From Pristionchus mayeri (Eukaryota; Nematoda; Chromadorea; Rhabditida; Neodiplogasteridae): 64,000 bases of DNA. A program made the position numbers and the translations under genes. Shown here in pieces: positions 56,546-64,000 of this stretch (its first letter is position 1; the number at the start of each line of letters is the position of its first letter). The stretch spans positions 38,404,907 to 38,468,906 of the forward strand of contig BTRK01000004.1 of the NCBI GenBank assembly GCA_036245805.1, read 5' to 3'. A model generated the notes under the pieces. The model was not told where the DNA came from. It searched no databases and saw only the letters and a program-made list of their open reading frames with translations.

Positions 56546-59500
56546 CTGAAAATGAGGAAATAAAGGGACGATAGTAAAAGCAAATCGTTTCCGGCGACTG
56601 TGAAAATAAGTATATTGAAGAACGAAACAACACTTGAAAGTGTTGGTCGCATAAGGGCGGTCAAAATAATAGTGATTGCCCTCACAAAACTAACCCAAAG
56701 TATTGATGGCTGTCAATATTGATAGCATATAGCACAATGATCGACGAAATTAGTGCTAAATAAGGTCAATAATGCGGCGAAAAATATGGCAAAAGAGGTT
56801 GCATCGATGCGGAGTCGAACCCATGACTTCAGGTTCGTGGGTCTAGAACACACGTGGTTTGACATAGCATGCGTGCGTGCGCAGTGTACGCAGTTCAGCG
56901 CGATTGTGCTCGGAAAAACGCTAGCAATATCTTTCGGAACAGTTTAATTGCTTCACACCCAACAGATAAAATGATCAGAATTGCATGGCGAATCTAATGA
57001 ACATGGTCTCCACCTCCACACTTTTTTCATTCAACATATTGATTTAGCAGGCCACTTTTTAAAATTCTATTGTGTAGTTGGCCTGTCCCCGAACTCCATG
57101 AGCATAGAGGGAATAAGCTTTATCTACAGAAAGGGGAACAAGAGAAGAGGTCACATTGCACTCGTAACAGAGACGATAGAATGGGGAGGAATCATCCTTA
57201 AATAGGCACGAGGTCACATGTAAATCGGACATGCTAATGGACAGAGGGGAGAGGAGGGCGAGAGTACAACTCGAGACAACGGGGGATAGTCTAGTCTGCA
57301 CGTATGCTAATTTCCTATGGGGTACAAGGCCAGGGCCTTTACACAACACCTCCCTCCAAGATTCAAACTGAGGGGTGAATCTGATACATAATAGTCGATT
57401 AGAACGAGGCAATAATCACTGGGGCCACGGTTGAAGAAACATTGGTCAGAGGGATTCTGTCGTTCTCCACTACTTCTGTGGGCTCGTTTAATCTTCGACG
57501 TTGCACTGCGAGACTCGACGAAAGAGTAGACGCCCTCGTAGTTGCACACTTGAACACGATGCAGATGTCGTTGCACTTGAACTCGATGACGATGCCGTTG
57601 CACTTGAACTCGGAATCGCTTCTGAAGTGGGCGTACACACGCTTTCCTCAGTGATCGTCTTCGGCAGGACCTCACAATCCTCCATAACACACTTTCAGGA
57701 TATTTCCAATCCACAGGGTCGACCGATTCAACCACCTGTGTTCACACTACACACTTCTCGAACAACAACAGCGTGTGTCCAGATTCCTTCTATGCACTTT
57801 CGTGCCTTCTCAGACTAACGTTCCATTCCCGGAAACGCTTCCGATTTCTCGCTTTCTTTGAGGTCAGGATACTCGCCATTTGCTCGAACACAAACGTCCT
57901 TCTTGGGGCGATCCGCTTTTTCCCTCTCTCAGAAATCACGAGACTCAACGTGACTCCCCGTCGGGTGTGGTCATTTCAGGCCACGACGCTATTTCCGTGC
58001 ATTCACTTCAACCTAGCGCCACCAGCTAATTCGATCTGGTTTTGTTCACTCAGTACTATCACTGCCTCCGCTCACAGCAACGACTTATTAGCCACCGGAT
58101 CCGTGCTAGGCGCCTTGCCAAACGGCAACGTCACGACTTATTAGCCACAGGCATCCCTGCTATGCGCACACCTGATCTTGCAGACCATCACAATGATCAG
58201 TCACTGACACAACGAGTGATCCCTTTTCCTGGTCAATCACCGTTCTCTCGGGCAGACCCAAACGTAGGTCAACTGCTGCTTCCTCTAGTGATCCCTCTGC
58301 TAGGTCAATCACTAGTTTCTCTGGCGACATCCTCGTCGCAAAGTTCACGGACGACCCCATACTAGGTCAGTTGCCAGTTCGCTGGGCAGTACCAACCTCA
58401 GTCAACTGTTAGTGATCCCTACTAGAGGTCAATCACTACTCTCTCTAACGACCCCTAAATATAGGTCAGTCGCTCTTCATCTCGGTCACTGCTAGTGATC
58501 CCTAATATCACTACTCTCACTTCTCTGACAACCCCAACAGGTCAGTCGCCGCTACTACATTCAGTTTCCTGGAATCATTCAGGAGATCGGCTCCTTGGCA
58601 CTCTCTCAGCTCTCTTGGCTTCTCCCCTAAAGTCATCCACTTCACTCGCACTTTCTAGTCTGGAGTAGTTCCTTCATCTAAGGTACCTTCAACTCCATTC
58701 AAACTGTGCACGCACCTTGGCTCTCTAGCCTCATTGGTCTCTGCTCTCCATTCGGACCTGCACTTTGTTCACCTCGCATCATCCTACTTGCACCTCAGAG
58801 TGACGGCTAAGAAGAGGGAATGAACTTCTTCCCGTCCCTTCTCCCAGTCCTCTTTCGGTCTTTCAGAATCGCATGAACTTTCACTCTCTTACATGCAGTC
58901 CTCATGGCTCTTCTCTGATCTCAAAGCCCTCAATCTGATCTTTGATCTCTTTCCATCTGAGATTCCCTCGCTCTTGTTCGTTCACTTGTTCTCTCGTTGT
59001 TGTTTCACGTGCCAATTTGCATCTTCCTCTTCGCATTATCACGTAAACAAGTCAACCACTCGCGTCCGAGTCCGCATTTGCATGCCATTGGTCTCGCCCG
59101 CTTTGTCAGTATCTTCCTTCCTTGTGACACGTGTACTATCGATCGATCGAGCACAGCATCGACACGGTTCACTGCCACTTGTGATACCTCATTGTCGAAC
59201 TACCGTACTCCTGGTACCACGTATACACTACCACTGATCACAACGGAAAATCGAGCAGCGCCTCCGGCCGACATCGACAAATCACTGTTTCCAAACGCTC
59301 AGTTCCCGAAGGAACCCACAACACTCAGCTCCCGAAGGAACCTACAGACACTCAGCTCCCGAAGGAACCTACAGACACTCAGCTCCCGAAGGAACCTACA
59401 GACACTCAGCTCCCGAAGGAACCTACACACAAGAACGAGAGGAGACGTACTGAACACTCGAGCACGCAACACAGAGTAAGCACTAGAGAGAAAAGGGGAC

Positions 59501-61556
59501 ACGCGCCCTACTCGTCTGATCGCCAATATTGTGAGTCTGATCGCCAATATTGTGTAGTTGGCCTGTCCCCGAACTCCATGAGCATAGAGGGAATAAGCTT
59601 TATCTACAGAAAGGGGAACAAGAGAAGAGGTCACATTGCACTCGTAACAGAGACGATAGAATGGGGAGGAATCATCCTTAAATAGGCACGAGGTCACATG
59701 TAAATCGGACATGCTAATGGACAGAGGGGAGAGGAGGGCGAGAGTACAACTCGAGACAACGGGGGATAGTCTAGTCTGCACGTATGCTAATTGACTATAC
59801 TGGTACCCAGAGGTCAAATTTCGAAAAACCGAAAACGCCAGTTTGTTCAGAATCGAAAATAACCCCTAGGGCCGAGTTTACAGCAATTTCATTTTTTGAG
59901 CTGTGCGGACAATTTATTGAACTTATCGCGTACAGCGTCATATGCAAATGTAGTGGAGCACATACTGGTTACAATGAAACAACTCCCAAGTTGCTTCGCC
60001 AAATTCCAAGCGAACGGCGACGAGTTGGTCAATTGTCGTTTGGGCAATTGTCACCCCCCCATTATATTTACACAATATAGATTGGCGAGTTTTGCTTCAA
60101 CTAAGGTTACTCCTTTTGGGTGTTTCGATATTTGGGAGTGTGCAAGTGCAAAAGTAGTTTTCGCTTTGGGAGCATTTTGCTTTTTTCTCATTGATTAAAC
60201 CCTGTATTAATTTGGTTCAACATCTTAATGTTTTAGTGTTCGAGGTATCTGAAAATCCGCGTTGACGAGTACCTCTACACGGTGGATTGGGCCGATTTGT
60301 CTGTTGTCGAGGAAGTCAAAATCACAGGGGAAACTACCGAGGGCGCTTATCGCTCCAGCAATATCTGCAAAACAACGGAATTGGTTAGTACACGCCATAT
60401 TTCTAAATTATTCTTGCTTTGCGGCACTATGTCGGATAAGCACTATTTCGTGATTCCGAATTTTGATATTTCAAAAGCAGTATTACGGAGTAGTTCTCAA
60501 TTTCAAATTCTCATCCGACCTAGCGCCCCTTATGTCACTCTTAGAAGTGCCCATTTTAGGAGTTTATCCGTTCCGATGCCTCGTGGATGTTCAAAATGCG
60601 CCTGATGAGAGACCCTTCGATGAACTTGCCTTCTAAAATTACCAAAGTGACTAGGTACGTGAGAATACAATTGAATAATGCATAATGTATATTCAGCGCT
60701 TTACATGGCCGCTCCATCAACTGATGGACGACGACTATTTGTTTGAATACATGCGAAAGTGCATCGGTCGAAGGATCAGGACGCTCTCTGTGGACAATTT
60801 AGTGTGCTCAAAAGAAGAAACATCTGCAATATTCAGTTTTCTGGCACCAAAGAGGATTGAGCGACTTGTCATATCGAACACTACGCTTACAGATGATGTT
60901 ATGTAAACACACTCCTTCGAAAAATTGAAGACTCCGATGGACTTTTCAGGAACTTTATCCTTCAAGCTATCGATTCATTCAAAATAGAAAGTGTATCGCT
61001 GTCTGTGAAGAAAGTTATAAGTGTCGATTCGGGTAAAATATGTTCAGTATTTCCATAGATTTCGCTCAAGAAGTGCAAATATTAATTTAGTTGAAACTTT
61101 GCTTACTTTGTCATCCCGCGTTCCGTCAATTCGAATTCATCAAGACTCCGTTCCCGGCATTCCTCGATCTTCCAATTACTTTTTTGGTCTGCGCAACGCG
61201 AATTGGGCACCAATTCTGCTCAATATGTTTGCCGGGAAGCTCGACAAGCTGGAGATACTGAACATGGCGTATCCGGGATATCTTAGCGCTGCAAATTCCG
61301 AGCATATGATTGAGGTTAGTTGTAGAAATTCTTTATAATTATGATGATATTGTTTTCGAAATTGCCCCAAATCGGGAAGAAAGTCTGGTTCCGAACAACA
61401 TACGCTAATGATGTGGCGACTATATCTAATGGGGCCAATACGCATCGCGATTGGATGATCTCTGCGCTGTTCCAAGGCGGTTCAAAAAACGACCCTCTCC
61501 ATATTTTCCTCATTATCAAGTACGAATCTCGTGAAAAAGAATCATTCGACACTTGA
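55825..61556 (+). CDS. F-box protein F9 with a 4.3-kb first intron
   Basis: Exons are 55825-55970 (FEEFPSEIIWSILDYTPKSA), 60237-60383 (SRYLKIRVDEYLYTVDWADL), 60560-60658, 60697-60902 (LFEYMRKCIGRRIRTLSV), 60950-61032, 61091-61314 (LNMFAGKLDKLEILNMAYPG) and probably 61359-61556 (KLPQIGKKVWFRTTYAND). Exon 1 enters in phase 1, so a short upstream exon with the start codon is missing from my model. The last exon has no AG before it (TTTTCG where paralogues have TTTCAG), so the protein may instead end soon after 61314 by read-through (IEVSCRNSL). Intron 1 hosts an LTR element, a tRNA-like repeat and a minus-strand ORF pair. It is a likely SCF adaptor if functional. Confidence 0.65.
56745..57010. 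repeat. tRNA-like (SINE-like) repeat
   Basis: The segment GCATCGATGCGGAGTCGAAC at about 56802 holds, on the minus strand, a polymerase III B-box-like GGGTTCGACTCC. It continues to TGCATGGCGAATCTAATGA near 56982. The same two landmarks, in the same order, occur in P1 (GGAGCGGATTCGAACCC, then ATGGCGAATCTAATGAG at about 30010-30140). It is probably a tRNA-derived repeat that is also part of the palindrome family. Confidence 0.5.
57071..57348 (-). repeat. 3' LTR, 278 bp
   Basis: Read on the minus strand it starts TGTTGTGTAAAGG and ends CCAACTACACA, with TG...CA tips. The polypurine tract abuts it. The last 242 bp are repeated, nearly without change, at 59551-59792, so the insertion is young or the copies were homogenised. 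Confidence 0.8.
58170..58560 (-). repeat. 36-bp repeat array, second copy
   Basis: On the minus strand, units of the type GTGATTGACCTAGCAGAGGG recur about every 36 bp and encode VIDLAEGSLEEA-like 12-mers. Several units are interrupted by stops or indels, so this array is less intact than that at 10489-10776. Confidence 0.7.
59296..59435. repeat. 27-bp tandem repeat, about five copies
   Basis: The unit is CAGCTCCCGAAGGAACCTAC plus AGACACT. The inner copies are identical and the outer ones diverged. The period is nine codons and lies inside the retroelement near its 5' LTR, in the leader region. Confidence 0.85.
59551..59792 (-). repeat. 5' LTR, truncated, and duplicated primer-binding site
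   Basis: It lacks about 36 bp at its outer (5') end compared with the other LTR. Just inside it, on the minus strand, the sequence TGGCGATCAGAC follows the LTR with two bases between, as a tRNA primer-binding site should. A unit of about 20 bp containing it is present twice in tandem (59516-59550). Confidence 0.65.
59793..60236. other. Right part of F9 intron 1, no gene seen
   Basis: There is a short open stretch on the plus strand (59784-60080), without similarity or splice context. It ends at the AG before F9 exon 2. Confidence 0.4.
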
Positions 61557-61924
61557 TTTCGGTATATGGTTACGAATTGTTCTTTGCGCATTCTACTACA
61601 CCTCGATTCTGTCTTCTCAATGACGTATTTTTATCTCACAATTCCACTCACGTTCACTATTATGCTGTAACTATGTTTGTAATATTTACCAATATGCTTC
61701 TCTATATTTTATAAAAAAACGCATGATAACACCATTGCTTCTCACTTTGTCTCATTCACTTAATACTTTATGTGCAGCCAAGTATATCTTCAGGAAATTG
61801 AAATAATCACATGCGGGAAACAGCCTTTCACAAATATGCCATGGATAATTTCAATATTGATAATGAGGAAGACATCTAAACGATAAAAAAATTAAATAAC
61901 TTGTGCTAAAAATGCAAAAGATTT

Positions 61925-61997
61925 CGAACCTGGCAAGACTCGAACCTGCAATCTTCGGTTTAGGAGACCGACGCCTTATCCATTAGGCCACAGGACC
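61925..61997 (-). tRNA. tRNA-Arg (anticodon CCT)
   Basis: On the minus strand the 73 nt fold as a tRNA. The acceptor stem is GGTCCTG with CAGGTTC, with one T-T mismatch and one G-T pair. The D-arm is GCCTAATGGATAAGGC, with the A-box TGGCCTAATGG. The anticodon stem-loop has CTCCTAA, giving CCT. The T-arm is GCAGGTTCGAGTCTTGC, with the B-box GGTTCGAGTC. No intron. It decodes AGG. CCA is not encoded, as expected for a nuclear gene. The acceptor mismatch leaves some doubt about function. Confidence 0.85.
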
Positions 61998-62237
61998 AGA
62001 TGGAATTTGCATGCTATGAACGCGCTACGTGCCTCTTTGCCATTGTGTCTGTGAGTTGGCACAATGTATCCTATTGGGCGTTTGATGCACTATAAAGACA
62101 TGCTTTTCGTCTTCGCGAATTCTACAATAATGATGTGGATGAAATTAGTGATTAGTATATAGATGACCACATTTCCAATCGATTTAAAAAAATATTAATA
62201 ATTTAACAAAGATATCCAAATATGTTTGAGAACTATT

Positions 62238-63474
62238 GGGGTGTCCGGAAAGTTCGTATAATGCTTCGGAAAAAAGTCAGTTCGCGATCAAATGCAGTGA
62301 TTGCGCAATCTGTTTGTCAACAATGTATTGCATCATTCTGACTTTGAGTAGTGAGAGGATTTAATCAGTCTCCTAGTTGCTACATTGATTCTTGTGATGG
62401 ACTCCCATCTCTACCTCAGAGCAGTTTTACTTCATTACTACCGTCTTGGCCGATCCGTGAAGGAGGCCCACTCTGCCCTGGCCCAGTCGGAAGGAGCTGA
62501 CGCCCCCTCCATACCCTTCTGCTATAAGTGGTTCTCCCGCTTCAAGAAAGGGGAGTTTGGTCTCAATGATCAACCCCGCTCTGGACGCCCTCCCTCCCTC
62601 GATCAGCCTCTCGTTCTCCGCAAACTGAAGCGCAAGCCCATGGCCAGTGTGCGTGAGTTGAAGAAGGATACTGGTACTCCCAGATCAACGGTGTCCGATA
62701 TCCTCCATCGATCTGGGAAGAAGCCGAAACTCCCACAAGTGATTCCCCATGACCTCTCCCCCGAACAGCTGAAAAATCGTGTTCAAGCCTGTCGGGAATT
62801 ACTCCATCGTAGATCCAATCTTCGATGGGTCAATTCCATCATCGCTACAGATGAGAATTGGATCACGTACGATAGCCCTGCGAGGAGACTGCAATGGGTG
62901 GATGCAGATGAGAAGCCCACGCCCGTCCCGAAAAAGGAAGAGCACGGAAAGAAGGAACTCCTCTGCTTCTTCTTCTCAGTGCCCGGTCCCATCTACTGGG
63001 AAATCCTCGCCCATGGCACCAGCATCAATGCCGACCTCTTCTCTGAACAACTGGAAGATGTCGCGATCAGAGTCCCTCCCAGACTCCTGAACCAGTGCAA
63101 AATTCTTCTTCTCATGGACAATGCTCGCCCACATCGAGCGAAGATGACCCAGAAGAAAATGGACGAGCTGAAGATCGAGAGGATTCCCCATCCACCGTAT
63201 TCCCCGGATCTCTCCCCATGCGACTACCACTGCTTCCGCTCTCTCTCTGACTTCTGCAAAGGAAAGAAGTTCAAGAATCGAGATGAAGTTGTGAGGGCTT
63301 TCGTGAACTGGGCGGTCTCGAAGAAACCCGCATTCTGGAAGAGAGGAATCGAGACCCTGCCCAATCGCTGGAGGGAGGTAGTGAGAAAGAAGGGGGCATA
63401 CACTGGTCACTGAGAATTGTAAAGAATTGAATAAAAAATAAAAACACAAATTATACGAACTTTCCGGACACCCC
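62238..63474 (+). mobile_element. Mariner element, apparently intact
   Basis: It is 1237 bp with perfect inverted ends GGGGTGTCCGGAAAGTTC (24 identical bases). A TA lies two bases outside the left end, but none is at the right, where an 8-bp simple repeat (TTTCCGGA) follows. One target copy has probably been lost, or the border shifted by the repeat. Confidence 0.85.
62397..63413 (+). CDS. Mariner transposase, intact DD34D
   Basis: About 338 residues without a stop or frameshift. It cuts and rejoins the element at TA sites. Helix-turn-helix part: HSALAQSEGADAPSIPFCYK, then a WFSRFKKGEFGLND box and RSGRPPSLD. A second HTH is near STVSDILHRSGK. Catalytic Asps are in IIATDENWITYD, LLLMDNARPHRAK and YSPDLSPCDYHCF, the last two 34 residues apart. 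The C-terminus is LPNRWREVVRKKGAYTG. The start is the ATG at 62397, consistent with family length. It may be active. Confidence 0.92.
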   Translation: MDSHLYLRAVLLHYYRLGRSVKEAHSALAQSEGADAPSIPFCYKWFSRFKKGEFGLNDQPRSGRPPSLDQPLVLRKLKRKPMASVRELKKDTGTPRSTVSDILHRSGKKPKLPQVIPHDLSPEQLKNRVQACRELLHRRSNLRWVNSIIATDENWITYDSPARRLQWVDADEKPTPVPKKEEHGKKELLCFFFSVPGPIYWEILAHGTSINADLFSEQLEDVAIRVPPRLLNQCKILLLMDNARPHRAKMTQKKMDELKIERIPHPPYSPDLSPCDYHCFRSLSDFCKGKKFKNRDEVVRAFVNWAVSKKPAFWKRGIETLPNRWREVVRKKGAYTGH

Positions 63475-63640
63475 TCCTTCCGGATTTCCGGATTTCCGGA
63501 ATATTAGTGAATTCATAAATTTTAAAATTACTTTTGAAAATTTCTGTCTTCTACTTTTTTGGTTAGCAATTGCCGGGGAAGTTTGAATATTACACAATAC
63601 ATTTCCTACAATATCCGTAAAGATACTTTGAAATACCGAC

Positions 63641-63811
63641 CAATCGAATATTGGAGATCGATTCGGGAGTTCTATCGAAAATCTCCCACAACAGTTCGTA
63701 TGGTAATTCCTCAATCAGGCTTTTCATATCTTCGTTTTTGATGGAGAGTTGAGAAAGATCGGACTCCAGAATGGGTTCCCGTTCCATTATGACGACCGGA
63801 AAATGCTGCAT
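63641..63811 (-). pseudogene. Solo F-box exon F10
   Basis: This 57-codon exon carries the F-box (LIEELPYELLWEIFDRTPES) and ends in the usual LRL with a GTCGGT donor. No downstream family exon is found on the minus strand before the mariner or beyond it, so this is a broken copy or a promoter-side remnant. The nearest downstream sequence is the intact mariner at 62238-63474. Confidence 0.6.
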
Positions 63812-64000
63812 TCTGTGACGCAAAACAAAGTGAAACGTATCGTATCAACAGTTTTTGGGCAATTATCAATCAGTTTATTGTGGAGAGGAATGTGCTAAGA
63901 AGCTATACAATTGCATAAAAGGGAAACCAAAAAAACGTAGTCTGAGGCGGAATAAAAGAGGGTGAGTTAGCGACAATTGATCGGTTAGCGCGACGTGTGT
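63812..64000. other. Window edge, no gene seen
   Basis: This is the upstream flank of the F10 exon on the minus strand. Nothing further could be supported in 190 bp. Confidence 0.4.

Larger units (their letters stand above)
57071..59792 (-). mobile_element. Pol-less LTR retroelement, second copy
   Basis: It has two long terminal repeats (57071-57348 and a shortened 59551-59792) around a 2.2-kb interior. The interior carries the 36-bp repeat array (58170-58560) and the 3' segment shared with the 9240-11360 copy (LNEPTEVVEND on the minus strand). A purine-rich tract CTTGGAGGGAGG lies just before the 3' LTR. No reverse transcriptase or integrase is present, and no gag was recognised. It sits in F9 intron 1. 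Both copies in the window lack pol, so this may be a non-autonomous family. Confidence 0.75.

Noticed and set aside
59296..59435. CRISPR-like array
   Set aside because: The repeats are contiguous 27-bp tandem units without unique spacers, inside a eukaryotic retroelement.

Overview
The window is nuclear DNA of a nematode, most likely a rhabditid or diplogastrid. The genes have many short GT-AG introns of about 40-60 bp with TTTCAG-type acceptors. There is a tandem, fast-decaying F-box family, a divergent ionotropic-receptor-like gene of the nematode kind, mariner, hAT and RTE-like elements, and a eukaryotic tRNA gene. A Pristionchus-like genome is my guess from the overall look; I could not check the species.

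Layout. 0.3-3.9 kb: a foldback element, an intact F-box gene (F1) and an 880-bp terminal-inverted-repeat element. 4.1-7.2 kb: an intact 11-exon ionotropic-receptor-like gene on the minus strand. 7.2-12.3 kb: short foldback repeats and a decayed, oppositely oriented copy of that receptor, invaded by a pol-less gag-protease retroelement. 13.4-14.9 kb: intact F-box gene F2 (minus). 15.6-21.6 kb: a 12-exon minus-strand gene for an unrecognised, low-complexity and basic protein, with two hAT-type MITEs in its introns. 22.4-27.1 kb: two tandem F-box pseudogenes (F3, F4), joined by a fused exon and carrying a dead mariner. 28.3-31.9 kb: a 3.6-kb nested palindrome. 32.6-43.0 kb: three minus-strand tandem F-box copies (F5-F7). 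F7 is split by a full-length RTE-like LINE with an intact ORF, and a 2-kb palindrome lies between F6 and F7. 44.1-47.8 kb: exons of a multi-pass membrane protein with a 2.5-kb palindrome in an intron. 47.8-52.7 kb: two more large palindromes, one holding two mariner derivatives in its loop. 52.9-61.6 kb: F-box genes F8 and F9. Intron 1 of F9 holds a probable minus-strand gene, a tRNA-like repeat and an LTR retroelement. 61.9-63.8 kb: a tRNA-Arg(CCT), an intact mariner and a solo F-box exon.

Two processes dominate. The first is birth and death of F-box genes on a fixed exon template, in which exon 5 is 83 nt in seven of the loci. The second is repeated invasion by non-autonomous elements. The least familiar objects are the kilobase-scale palindromes. 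At least two of them (28341-31898 and 45118-47621) are bounded by TTAA at both ends, and a third (47786 onward) has a TTAA left end with the same terminus as the first. They may be a family of non-autonomous giant foldback elements mobilised by a TTAA-specific (piggyBac-like) transposase. No transposase for them is present here.

All gene models were built by eye from splice signals, reading phase and comparison among copies within the window. No database search was possible.
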